Of a stretch of DNA of 64,000 bases, positions 25,170 to 36,866 are shown one piece after another. Below the pieces are notes generated by a model. The model had not been told where the DNA came from. It ran no database searches and saw only the letters and a program-made list of their open reading frames with translations. Where the stretch lies: assembly GCA_010356995.1 (NCBI GenBank), contig ML996694.1, forward strand, positions 1,199,714-1,263,713, written 5' to 3'. The DNA is from Trichodelitschia bisporula. Its lineage: Eukaryota; Ascomycota; Dothideomycetes; Phaeotrichales; Phaeotrichaceae. How positions within the stretch are numbered: position 1 is the first letter of the stretch; every line of letters starts with the position of its first letter. A program made the translations under genes and the position numbers.

Positions 25170-27112
25170 CTACAACAAACCCCGCTCAACAAACTTAACA
25201 GGAATATCCACCGTCTTCGCACGGAGGTACTCGCAAGTCTGCTTGCCCAAGCAATCATAATCGCGGCTCGAGTCATACGTCCCCTCAAGATAATCATGCA
25301 GCAAGAAATGCACAGCCCGAATATGCGGCATCTCAAACCGATCAATCGGCTTCCCCTTATCCTCCTCCGGGCCCAGCAACTCCCGGATCTTCTCAACCGT
25401 TAGCAGACTCCGCAGCCACTCCCACTCGTCGTCCGCGCGCGCGAAAAGGCCCACGTTACAGTCCGACGCCTTGTCGCCCGACCGGCCCAGCACGATCCGT
25501 CCGAGCGGCAGCCGCGTCGTCGGGCCGAAGCTCGCGAGGTCGACGGGCGAGCTGGTCTCGTAGCTGTTCTGGCGGCGGGGGTAAGTCTTGAACTCCGGCG
25601 CCAGGGGGACCTCGATCACGGGCTTCGGGGCGTCCCACAGCAGATGCACCTTCTGATGGACCTCCGACTGCGGCAGCAGCGCGACGTGGTACTCGTAGTA
25701 CGGCTTGCCCTCGGCCTGGCGGAAATCGTTCCCGAGCGAAGCACCCGGCGCGGACTGCAGGAAGGTGCACATGCTCTTGCGGAAGAAGCCGTTCGGGTTG
25801 CGCATGTTGAGCAGCTCGCGGTCGCGCGACTGGGCGAAGATGCGGAAGTCGACGGTAGCGACTTGTTTGTTGCGGGCGTCGATGACGGAGGTGCCGGTTT
25901 GTTGGAATTTGAGGTGCGTGAATTTCTTGAGCAGCTCCGGGCCGAGTTCGTAGCGGACTTGGTCTTCGGTCCACTTGCACTTTTCTTCGATGTCCAGACC
26001 GGCGAGGTACACGTGGTACTCGGCCTGGAAGCCGGCGATGGCGGTGATGCCGACCTTGGTGGTGGGCGGCGGGGGGAGGCCCTTCACGCCGGATATCTTG
26101 ACTTGGTCGACGCCCAGCTGCTCGAACTTGATGTTCGAGAGGTCGGCCGTGACGTCGCAGTTGTAGTACAGCGGGCCCTGGATTTCGTACAGCAGCTGCG
26201 AGGTCACAGACGCAACGCTGATTTCGCCGCCCGTGTTGCGCTCCTTCTCCATGATGGCGTGGCCCTGGTGGTCGATCGCTGCGATCGGAAAGCCGATGTT
26301 GATGTGCTTGCCCGCGGCGAGGAGGGACTTGAAGTTTGCGCTGTAGCCGCCGCAGACGTACGAGGAGCACTCGAGGAGATGGCCGATGACGAGGGAGCCG
26401 GCGAGCTCGTCGAACTGGTCGTTGCGCCATTGATGCCACCAGCTGGAGGGGGGTGTTAACTCGGGACTGAAAAGCGGGTAAGAAGGGGGGAGACTCACGC
26501 GGCAGCACCGATGATGGGCGAAGCGTCCGACACGCGGCCGCAAATGACAATGTCGGCACCCTCAGTCAGGGCGCGCGCAATCCCAAGACCACCGAGGTAG
26601 CACTGCGCGCAGACGGGATCAAGCCCCCACTCCTGAATCGTCTTCTCATCCATCAGCGAAGCAAAGCTCTCCCCCTTCTCCAGCAGCGCCTTAACCGAGC
26701 CCGTAACCTCATCGCCCTCAATCCACGCCACCTTCAAACTATGCCCGCGCGCCTTCACCGCCTTCTGCACCAACTTCGCCAACAACTCGGTATCACTCGC
26801 GCCCGCATTAACAGCCAGCTTGATCCCGCGGCGCGCAAGGTCGTCAATCGCCGGTTCAAAGCAGTCCATGAAGTTCTCGGCGAAGCTGGCGTTCGCGACC
26901 TGCTCCTCGAAGGTCAGCGGCTTGTCGCCCAGCTCGCGCTTCTTCAGCTCCTTGCGCGAGCCGTGCACGGTCATGGTCATTTCCGACAGCCAGTCGCCGA
27001 CGATGACGTCGACGTCTTCGTTGGCGGCGAGGGAGGCGATGGCGCGGACGCGGTCTGAGAAGCCGCCGCTGGCGCCGCCGACGCGGACGGGACGGCGGGG
27101 TGTTACCGCCAT
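25170..27112 (-). CDS. AtuA-like protein (DUF1446, acyclic terpene utilisation family)
   Basis: Exons complement(25170-26442, 26499-27112) give 628 aa. The N-terminal DUF1446 core starts at VRVGGASGGFSDR (residue 9) and includes the Gly/Asp-rich VNAGASDTELLAKLV, ICGRVSDASPIIGAAAW and CGGYSANFK blocks. The C-terminal part carries LPLGRIVLGRSGDKASDCNV, which marks the small AtuA ferredoxin-fold domain fused to the core in fungi. Bacterial AtuA is needed for citronellol/geraniol breakdown, but its chemistry is unresolved, so a catabolic role here is inference. No targeting signal is seen. The 56-nt intron (26443-26498) has donor GTGAGT and phase 2. Its neighbour downstream on the same strand is a cyclase-family hydrolase, consistent with a small catabolic pair. 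Confidence 0.88.
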
Positions 27113-29387
27113 TGTGGTGTTGGGTGGGTGGGTTGGTAGTGGTTGAGGGAAAAGCTGAGATCGGACTGAAGACGGGGCCAGAGGTAAGGGGACGAGAGTG
27201 TTGAGGAGGTAAAGGAGTAAACGAACTGAGCGCGGAGAGACCTGATATATCACCTTTTTTGTGTACCACCCCTCGGGGGACCACACCCGCCATCACCCCT
27301 CCCCGCGCCGTTTACCCCACCATCGCCTCGCCGCAGCCCCACCAAAGTCGTCTGCAGGCTCGCCCCTCACGCCGCTACCAGAGGCCCAAGACACAAGGCT
27401 CACCTACCGCGCAAGCTTCATCCGCATAGTCCGCGTAGTCTCGCGAACGATTTCCGGCCAGCAACGCGTCTCCTAACACGCTACGTGAGCATCAGGGTCC
27501 CCTTACCCCACCACCACCCCACCATAGCCTCTCCAAACTTTCAGCGCCAACCAAGCGTGGTGGCTGCCATCCCAGTCCGGACATGCATATCCGCTCTGGA
27601 GAACGGTTCGCGACGTGGTCGCGGCGGCCAATCAGCGCGAGGCGCGGGGCGGAATTTGCGGGGTGGGACCGGGGGTGAAGAGCCGGGGGGTGGATGGGGC
27701 TGGGCAAGGCTGAGGGTTCAAAGTCTCGAATGTGGGGGACATTTGGGAAAGATGGAGAGCGGGGATGGCGAATTTGAGCATGTACTCTATGATAGACGGG
27801 AGAAATGTTGTTCTACCGATCTGAGCGGACAGTACGAGTACTCTTTCCAGCCGTCGCCCGTCGTCGTCGACAGCATCCCCGGAACCGCTCATCCCGCCCA
27901 TACTTCAAAACCGTTCCTATGACGCGCCCCCGCCGCCCCTATGCGGATCAATCGGCGCCTCAAGCGGCGGGTGGCTGCATATCGCGCCGGAATGCGGGGG
28001 GGAGGGGAAGGGTCAGGAGCACGTCCGGGGCTTCATGCAGCGCCTACGGTACCACAATCGGTAAGCAAACGTCCGCTAGGGTCGGGAACAGATTCCCGCG
28101 GACGATATGTTCCGATTCCGGTGAGATATACATATGGCACAGGACCCCTCGACATCCCCTGATATGCCGTGTAGCCGTCGCAAACGCAGGGCAGCTTGCT
28201 GCGCCTCCTGTAGGCTTCTGGACTTTGCAGTCTGAGGATGATGTCGGGCCTTGGGTTAACCTTCCGCACAGCCGGGCTATCCGATTTCCGGCTCGGCGCT
28301 CCGCAGAGGAATATTCGACATGGACTCCTGCAACCACACGGCAACCCGGCACACGTCGCTCCCCGCGACGAGCCACACCTACATGAGATGCGTGATGACG
28401 ACGTGCTCCTGACATCCAGGTCAGGGGAAGACAGGCTGTGCGCGGTCCTGGGGTAAGGTCCTGTGAGAGTTCTGCGAGGAATAGAGCTTCCGGGAGGGTT
28501 AGTCCTGCTGTTAGCCCATGAATAGTCTTTGGCGGCGACGCACACCTTGGATTCGTGTTGCTCGAGGCTGGAAAGGCCGGAAGATAGCTTTGAACCCGGT
28601 GGGATTGACGGCATTAGCCTGGCTGGGCGGCTCGCAAGACGCTCCGCTGGGGGAAATTCGCATACCGGAAGGCTTATATTGCCAGGCTTACTTCCCCTCT
28701 CAGCCTCATCGTGCACGGCCCTAGTTCTAGAAAGCAGAGACCATCAGATCACAGCGCCTCATATCAGTAACAAATGTAGCTGGCATTGATCCGATTTCCT
28801 GGGACATGTTAACGGGAGTGAGGCTCTTCACTGGCAACAGGTGGCTGTAAAAGTTGAAGATTGGAGTAGAATAAAGACTACGAAATGAACAGAGTCAAGA
28901 GGTTCACCAGATAGCAGGAGGCTCACCAAAATAGATACACAGTGTCCCCAGATACCCCTTACCTCAGCTATGAGCATATTACACCATGTCCCTTCCCCAG
29001 GTAGATAGATACTTGGGAGGTCATCGCATGTATTATCACAGCTCTACCGCTCCCTCTCACTTCACTTCTCTTCTCTTCGTCTTTTAAATCAACTTTAACT
29101 TTGTAATCGTTGCTCTATACGTGCTTATGCTGTGCTTCATTAAACAGTCACTTTAACGGCCAATTCGAACAAAGACCAGTTAAACGACCACAGCAACGAC
29201 ACCATAGTTGTCAAGTACGAGAGAGGCATAGAGATGTAACCATTCACATCATCTATCATAAGCCGTGACATCATAAGAAGGAGACCCATGACAAAGGAGA
29301 AAAAAAAAGACACACCGAAACACCTCGCCATCCCACGCGCCATGCCCATGAACACCACAAACACAAATGCAACAACCACCCCACACC
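27113..29387. other. Intergenic; no convincing gene
   Basis: Two long frames oppose each other (plus 27805-28386, minus 28033-28716); both are Arg/Ser/Pro-rich without family motifs and are probably GC-driven. CTAGTTCTAG occurs at 28721-28730. The last 500 bp is AT-richer and holds the 3' flank of the next leftward gene. Confidence 0.4.
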
Positions 29388-31966
29388 CTAAATCCACCCC
29401 TTTCCCCCCCCCTCTCCCCCCAAACTAAGCCCCAGTTCCAACTTCGGCGCCTCGCCCAACCCCCCCTTCACCGGACTCCCCCCCCTCTTCGTCGGACTCA
29501 CCCTCACAGGACTCATCCCCTCCTTAAACACCCCCTTCCTCACCCCAGCAACATCCCATCCATCCCTAACCCCGGCAGCGACCCACGTCCTCAACCCATC
29601 ATGCACAGCACTGTAAAACTTCTCCTTGCACGTCCGCAGCTGCCCACCCATGACCTTCTCCCACCCACTCGCGCGCAGCTCCGCTCTCAGCGCGTTGCGC
29701 TCCGTGCGGGTGGGGAGGGAGGCGATGAGCCCGTTGAGCAGGTCGAGATGCGCGGCCATGTAGTTAGTGGCGTCCCATTCTACGCCGCCGATATACGGGG
29801 CCGCGGGAACAGGGGGCCGCGGCTGCGGGAAAAAGGTGCGGGCATACGTAGCCGCATCTATGTCCTCGGCCAAAGCCTCGGTGGTGCTGCCGGAGGTGAG
29901 GGGACGCGCGCCCTCCGGAAGGGGCACGACGTTGACGGCGTGTAGGAAGATCCAGAAGACCTCCTTGGTGACGTTCGTGACCTCGCGGGCCCAGACCTTG
30001 TACGGGCGGCGCTGGCGCATTTCGAGGATGAAGGGGACTGGGGTTTTATCTTCTGGCGGGGAGGGGTCGGCGAGGTAGGACAGGATGGTGTGAGCCCTCG
30101 CGGGCAGGGTGCCTGGGTCGGCGGAGGGGACGGCGGCGGTGAGGTGTGCGAGGAGGATGGTTATGATGAGGCCGCGGGTTGTGAATTCGCTGGGCCCCTT
30201 GTGCTCGGGGTCAAAGAGCATGGCGAGGAGGGCGGGGAAAAGGGTGCTTTCCATGGTTTGGAGGTGGGTGAGGCCGATGGAGGTTGTGCAGAGGCCCTTG
30301 AGGCAGAGGAGGGTTTCGTGGAGGAGGTGGTCTTCGTGGTCCTCGCTGGTGCTCAAGTTAGCAGATGCAAGAATGGTTGGGGGAGGGGGATACACATACC
30401 GCCACTCAACCTCCATAATCCGATGCAACAACCCGACGATCTCACGCATGCCGCCCATCTGGATAAACGTCTCTACCCAGCTCACCGTCTCGTTCCGAAT
30501 CAGCAGCCGCAGCTTATGCAACCGGCCCACCTCCACCTTCTCCGGCTTCTGCTCCCCGCGAAGGTATGCCACATACTCCTCGGGCAGCGCGCGCGGCTGT
30601 CCCGCAGGCTGGCTCAGCGACTGCGTAGACGGACTCTTCGGCAGGAGCGTCTCGACACGGCTGTTCCGCTTCGAATCCGCCGCCCCATCGGCCTTCTGCT
30701 TCTTACTCCGCCCGTTCTCGCTCTTGCTAAACGTAAACGCGCGACTGCGCGGCCTGGCCCTTTTCGTGCTCTTCTTGTCCTCGGAGCCGGCGGTGCTAGC
30801 ATCGCTCGCCGTGCTCCCGTTACTCGCGACGCGCTGGGTAACACTAGCGGGGGCCTTTGCAGAGAGAGTTTCGTCTTTGTGGCTGCGGATGAAGTCCATC
30901 TTGATGCTCGTTCTGAGCGAGCGCATGTTCGGCCGCATGTTCTCGGGGATGTTGCGCGAGTCCTGTTTGGTTAGCAAGGTCTGTGGAAAGGGAGCGAGGG
31001 ACATACCAAGACCGCCTCAAACGCCTCGTCAATAGTCTTGCCGTCCATCACCGCAGCAGCAGGCTCCGCCTCCCGCGCCTTACTATTGAACATGCTCACG
31101 GCCGCCATAACCCTGCTCCCGCGCTTCGGCACCGCAATAGGCCCGCGCGGCGTGGACACTTTCTTCCCCTCCTTCTCCTCCTTTTTCATTTCCTTCTCCC
31201 CTCCACTCTCCCTCCGCCCGCCACTAACCTTCCTCTGAATAGCTTCAAGTAGTCCACCGGCGGACTGCGCGCTGATCGCCTCGGATTTCGGCCTAGGACC
31301 GCCGTTCCCGCCCCGCCGGGTCAGGGTAGGTGCCTGCGTGCCGTGGAAGTTGCGCTGCTTGGAGGGGTCGTAGTCCGTCGGCTCGTAGAGGGCGATTTCT
31401 TCGTCTACGGTGCGGGTGCGCTGGGGAGGAGGGGGGCCGAAGGGATCTTCCAGCCCGGCTACGGAAGCATTGAGGGGAGAGAGCGATTGGGAGGCGAATT
31501 GCGCCCAGATGGGGGTGCGGGCTGCGTCCGGCTCGGGGGAGTGCACGGGTGTGTTTTCCTTGTCCACCGGCGGGAGCTGAGCCTTTCCCTTCTTCTTATC
31601 CTTATCGTCTTTCTTGTCCTTGCCCAAGCTGCGCAGGCTTACCGCGCTCTTAGTCCGCTTATGCAGCCCACGGCCCTTGCGCTTCGGCTCGCCGACGTTG
31701 TGGCTGACCTCGTTCAGGACGTTCCCAGCGGCGGCTGCTGCGGCGTGGGGATGGTTTGGCGGGAGGAAGGGCTGGTTGAAGGGGGCGTAGGGGGTGGTGT
31801 TTTCCTTCTTGCTGGGGGAGGGGGGGGCAGGAGGGGTGTCGTCGGCGGGGGAGGGGCGGAGTTTGGAGGGGAGCATGGATTTGAGCATGCTGGTTGAGGA
31901 TTTGGTGCGTCGGTGGCCGGGCGGGTTGGCGGGGTTGGCGCGGGGAGTGAAGTTGGAGAAGGCCAT
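29388..31966 (-). CDS. Formin GTPase-binding-domain-like protein (Drf_GBD; possibly Rid1-like)
   Basis: Exons complement(29388-30345, 30400-30962, 31007-31966) give 826 aa. The first 300 residues are basic and disordered with Ser/Pro patches (HRRTKSSTSMLKSM, LHKRTKSAVSLRSLG). The armadillo-like region starts near residue 305 with DEAFEAVLDSRNIPENMRPN and continues through VSWVETFIQMGGMREIVGLL, HETLLCLKGLCTT and TRGLIITILLAHL; this resembles the Rho-GTPase-binding half of diaphanous formins. There is no FH1/FH2 actin-assembly part, so it is a GBD-only protein, as in fungal proteins annotated Rid1. It likely acts at sites of polarity or septation with Rho-type GTPases; that is inference. Intron 2 (54 nt) is frame-neutral and stop-free. 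Confidence 0.75.
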
Positions 31967-33563
31967 GATGGTGTGAGTAGTGTTGGTGAGTCGGGATTGT
32001 TGGTAGCTGGGGTTGCTGGGTGACTCGGGAGTGTTGTTGGTGACTCGGGAGCGGGTTGGTGAAGCAGAGCGTGTATGAGGAGCGTGTCAGCGGAAGCAAC
32101 ACAGATGCAAAAGCGTCGACGTGCGAAGGAATATCAAAGAGCAGCAGTGTCAAACGGCCATGCAACTGCCCGCAGAAAGCAATGAAAACAGAGGATGAAT
32201 TGGGGGCGCGAGACGTGAGAAGGTTGAGGTGAGGGTTAAAGTGGAGAGACTCGGGTTGTCAAGAGCAGGGCGGGCCGTGGAGATGATGTATGATATGAAG
32301 GCCGTCACTTTAACTCGCGGGCTGGTTCCCTCATTGGTGCAAGTGCGCGTTGTGTGTTTGTCGCTGGGTGCGGCATTGGCGACCCCTGTCCGTTGGCACG
32401 GCAACCGGGAGGGGCCGAGCTTCCCTCTTCGGCTGGTGAGTGGCGCGGAGGAGACGGCATCATCGCTGGAGGAACATCAACCGAGAGTTTCGCGATCATG
32501 CAGACAACTCTGCAGGTCGTATTATTCCGCTCGAGTTGCTCGCTCTGGCTCTCTCCGGCTGTAAGTGTGCACCTCGCCCTCTTCAACCATAACAATGGCG
32601 AAGCAGTGAGGGCGCGGCTACACTGCCAGTTAGCAACCCACCAGCCCAGCCCGGACCAGACAGTGCACTCACTGCTCGGACCAGTCGAGTCAATAGAACA
32701 CTCCCGAGCTGATCCGCCGCCTCCATCGGTCACATCCCATCCCTCTGATTCCCAAGGAGCCAGACTCTACTCCCTTCCACCGTGCAGCAACCAGCAACGC
32801 GCTCCGCCTCATCAAATCTAACCTGCAGCATCGCGGCTGGCCCTGACGCGTCTACCGGCACGCGTCTGAGGCAGACCGCGCTGCTGAGGTGCATGAGCCG
32901 GTCGCCGAGGGCATAACAACGCGCGGATGGTTGGTTGGACGGACGGCCCGGACGACAGCTGCAGCTTGCGTGTGTGGAGTCATGGATGCGGGCTAATGTC
33001 GCATGCAGGAGGCGGTCAGTGCGTGGAGTCAATACAATGTAGATGGACGATGGTTGTCCAGTGCTTTGATTCGAGCCGCGGGGCCAGTGATGCGGTGATG
33101 CAGTGATGCATGATGCTCGGAGCATAAAGTCAAAAGGGTCGTCCCACAACATGATGGGCTGTCGACGGTCCTGGTTGAGCCCACGAGCGCTGATCTGTTC
33201 TTTTGCGCAACTACATCATGAGCTTATAGCTTAGTACATCCGTAGAGTTTTCAGTATCCCGGGCGAGGTACTCGAGTGGTAATGAACACAGTGTTCCGTC
33301 CCATCTCATCTCCGGCACACTGTGTCACTCGGTTGTTGACAACCGGCCATCATCATGCCAAGCATCACCGCCATATATCGCCGGATTAACGTTCTGCCGG
33401 CCTCTCCCAAGAGCTGAGAGCATACGAAAGAGGGAGCATCGGGGACATTCGGCTACCAGGAATCCATTGCTATTGCCTTCTGGACCGAACATATCTAAGC
33501 GCCGATCCGGCCGCGAACACTTCCATTCATATCCAAGCCATTCATAACTGCAGGAAAGTCAAC
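31967..33563. other. Divergent intergenic region
   Basis: Shared upstream region of the leftward formin-GBD-like gene and the rightward YTH gene. The first few hundred bases repeat GACTCGG/TTGGTGACTCGGGAG elements near 31985-32055. No gene recognised; open frames here are short shadows. Confidence 0.45.
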
Positions 33564-35654
33564 ATGTCCTGGGATTCTTATGGAGGTTTGCCTCCGGGCG
33601 CGAACTTCGACCCCAGCTTCCTCCCCCAGAACTCCTATGGTGCCCAATTTTACGCTCCAGCACATTCCGCCGACCAAGACGAAGAACAATATTACGACCC
33701 CACGTCGCCCGATTCGGAGACTGAACTTGCTGTGAGTTTGCGTGTTGCGCCTTGGCCCTTACTCTACAACCTCTCACGTCGCAAACAGTCCACATGGAAC
33801 GCGCATCACCCCGCAAACACCTTCTCTCCTAGCAACAACACCGCCGGCCCCTCGAACACAACCGGAATCACCAATAATCCTGTGGATAAAGCTGCAATTC
33901 TTCGCGCTGAGCTGCTCAAACGCCGCGAGTCGAGCCGCGGCCCCGCAAATCTGGACAAACAAAAGCCGGAGCCGCTAGAGGTCGGCAACCTGATCAAAGA
34001 GTACCGAGAAGCTGCGGAGAAGTCGCAGTCAAACATCAAGACCGAAAACATACAACACCACAAGGACAACACCAACGATATCCTCCATACTACATACACT
34101 CCCAATGCCGGAAATACTGTGAAAAAGACCGCCAAAGTTGCCGATACATCGCCAAACATGCTCACCATGACTGAACAGCCCAAGGGTGGAGACTTGGCAT
34201 CTTCCAACATGACTGTCGTCAGCCAATCCTCCAGCGCTACCTTGGGAGCTGAGCGTCCTGGGCAAAACGAGCCAATGTTGAATGAAAACTCTGGATCCGA
34301 CGTTTGGCCGCCTTCCAATTCCAAGACCAAACTGGCGGATCAAAAGACAACAAAGCATTCAACCAAGACTACTATCGCGACACCCAACTCTGGTCCAAGT
34401 GACCAGGAACAACAGGACGAACAAATGGATAATGATCTGGAGCACTGGTTGGAGCTTACGGGCTACCACAACATTGCTAACCGCAAAAGGCTTCTGACAA
34501 TCCACCGTCGCCGCAAGCAGCTGGCTCGCGAGCTGGCCGAACTTGACCGTGAAGTCGCATCGGGTGTTCCTGTTGGCATCGCAGTCCCTTCGGCTGAGGC
34601 GCTCGTGGGCTCACCCGTCGTCCCCGTCGCTCGGGCCGTCACCGTCTCCAGCGCGCTTCCCACGCCAACGGAGACCGCCCCGCCGAAGCCAACGGCCGTC
34701 AAGCATGAGACCAAAAAGCGCCCACACTCTCCCGAGCCGCAAGCAGGCGCCGGCAAGCTCGCGCGCAAGGTCTCCCCAGTTCCAGCTCCCAAGGCCCCGA
34801 AGAATTCGTAACGCTCCTCCCACATCCTACCTCACACGCGTCTAACTCTGCACAGCTACAAGACTGACTCGCCCGATGCGCCCCGCCGCCCCGCCTTCCA
34901 GCCCGCACCGCGTCGCTCGCCTTCGCCGCGCTACGACAGCTTCCGCGGCCGTGGCCGTGAGCCATATCGCCGGTCGCCGTCTCCGGGTGGTCGTGCGTAT
35001 GGCCGCTTTGCGCCGCACTCGCCAGAGCGTGAACGCTTTGACTATGGCCGTGGTCGTGGCCGTGGCCGTGGCCGCGGTGGTTCGCTCCGCGGCGGAGGCG
35101 GGCGCGATGTCTCGCCCGTGCCGTTCAACAGCCTCCATGACGATGGTCAGTTGATGCTTTAGGACTTTCGTACTCTCGCTGATGGCACAGCGCGCTACTT
35201 CATCATCAAGTCGTGGAACCATGAGAATGTTGATATTGCGATGCGCGAGGGCTCTTGGGTTACACAGGCGGCCAACGAGGGGATGTTCGCGGATGCGTAC
35301 CGCAACAGTCGCAATGTCATCCTCTTCTTTTCCGTGAATAAGAGCGCTACGTTCCAGGGCTATGTACGTTTCTGAACCGGAAGTGCGTATGCTGACGATG
35401 CGCAGGCCAGAATGGATTCCGCTCCCGGGGCAGCAACGCCGCCCAGCTGGGTAAACGAGCTAAGATGGCCCGCTTCCGCTCCGTTTAAGGTACACTGGAT
35501 CCGCAAGCGCGATACGCATTTCAGCAAGGTCGGGCATTTGAAAAATGCGTTCAATGATGATCAGCCGGTGCTTGTGGGAAGGGATGGGCAGGAGGTTGAG
35601 GAGTCGTGTGGGAGGGCGCTGTGTGAGATTATTGATGAGGAGTCGAGGTGGTAG
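33564..35654 (+). CDS. YTH-domain RNA-binding protein (m6A reader, YTHDC1-like)
   Basis: Exons 33564-33731, 33789-34807, 34856-35145, 35191-35363, 35406-35654 give 632 aa. About 490 residues of polar, disordered sequence include a Lys-rich segment (residues 360-400) and an Arg/Ser/Gly-rich block with a YGRGRGRGRGRGG run. The YTH domain fills the C terminus: ARYFIIKSWNHENVDIAM, GSWVTQAANE (Trp of the m6A cage), NVILFFSVNKSATFQGYARM, a Trp-containing PPSWVNELRW segment for the second cage wall, and VGRDGQEVEESCGRALCEI. The ending matches nuclear YTHDC1 more than cytoplasmic YTHDF proteins. Role: reading N6-methyladenosine in mRNA, likely in the nucleus. Introns 2-5 phases are forced by the domain; intron 1 (57 nt) is frame-neutral and stop-free. 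Confidence 0.9.
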
Positions 35655-35663
35655 GATCATCTT

Positions 35664-35741
35664 TGGACTCTGGACATACGCCTGGACTATGGACATACGC
35701 CTGGACTATGGACATACGCCTGGACTGTGGACATACGCTGG
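35664..35741. repeat. 19-bp minisatellite, about four copies
   Basis: Unit TGGACTATGGACATACGCC repeats head to tail starting 10 bp after the YTH stop codon. The first and last copies have single substitutions (CTC and CTG in place of CTA). It lies in the expected 3' UTR. Confidence 0.85.
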
Positions 35742-36866
35742 CTAGGGACGGCACTTTAGCCGGCATCAAAATACTGTAGCAAATACTGTCTTTTTATATG
35801 CACGTGAGGGATGTGATGCTGTTCATGTTGTTTCGCTTGATGAAGTTGATCCTTGCCCGCAGGTGACGCAGACATGGCGCAGGAGCACTGTTATGTCAGG
35901 AAGGAGTGTACCTATCTTCGCACTTGCCATCGTCGTCCCGTCTCTTCCTCGAAGAGTGTCCCTCCGATGCCGGTGCGTACATGCCCTGAAATAAGGGTGT
36001 TCCTTCTGACGATAAGATACGCCTGCCTGAGGTTTACATCACTGACATCCTCTTTTCAGGTTCAGAGCACTTGCTTTGATACCAAGTTAGAATCAACAAC
36101 CGTCCCATTTAAACGCCCACGACGCTTTCACGAGTCTATTAGACTGATATGAAGCATTTGGGACAAGTCGAGTCCGCTCAATCAACCGATCGTGGACGTT
36201 CGTCCCGTCAATCAATCAACCTTGCTTTCGCGAAGACTGCATGATCGACTCCGCATATGCTGTAGAGGCTACTATAAATTCGTCCACATGAACAGGCATG
36301 CTGTACATAGTCTATTCACGCTTGGTGTACTTCAGTCTGCATGAGCGGGACTCCCTCCACTCCGACTACATCCAAGCATCCCAAGAATCCTCTTCAGTCC
36401 ACTCTCCAAGATCCCCAGATCAACCGACTACACCGACGACGACCATGACACTGCCGCTCTTCTCTTCACACTGTCCCGTCATGCCTCGCGGCAGACTGTT
36501 CTGGGAAATTCTCAGCATTTGACTCGTACGCGGCATGGAGCAGATGCCGACCAGGCCCACACCGACGGCGAGAGCGAAGCCGCCTCTCTCTCAAGCCTAG
36601 CACACCCCCTTCGCGACCACGACCACCTCCGCCTCATCCCCTCCTCACATTTTCACGTCCGCGCCGCACCCCTCCCACCGGTCCAAGGTCGCACAGCGCA
36701 GCCCATCGCGTCGCACAGGTCTCAGCTCGGGCATTTGCCACGCATCGTCGAAAATATCTGTACCACGTCGAGAATACCGGCTCGGGCCTCCACTTCATCT
36801 CCGCAAGAACCTTCGCTTTGGCTTTTCACCCGCTGTTGCGTTTTGCTCAGCCCCTCACGCGTCCGT
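35742..36866. other. Intergenic
   Basis: Nothing recognised; contains the convergent 3' flanks of the YTH gene and the leftward membrane-protein gene. Confidence 0.45.

Noticed and set aside
27805-28716. Two long opposing frames (193 and 227 codons) as genes
   Set aside because: Both are Arg/Ser/Pro-rich, overlap on opposite strands and show no domain, splice context or start signal worth trusting.
30090-31035. Long plus-strand frames over the formin-GBD-like gene
   Set aside because: They mirror the coding strand of a well-supported minus gene and are typical GC-rich shadows.
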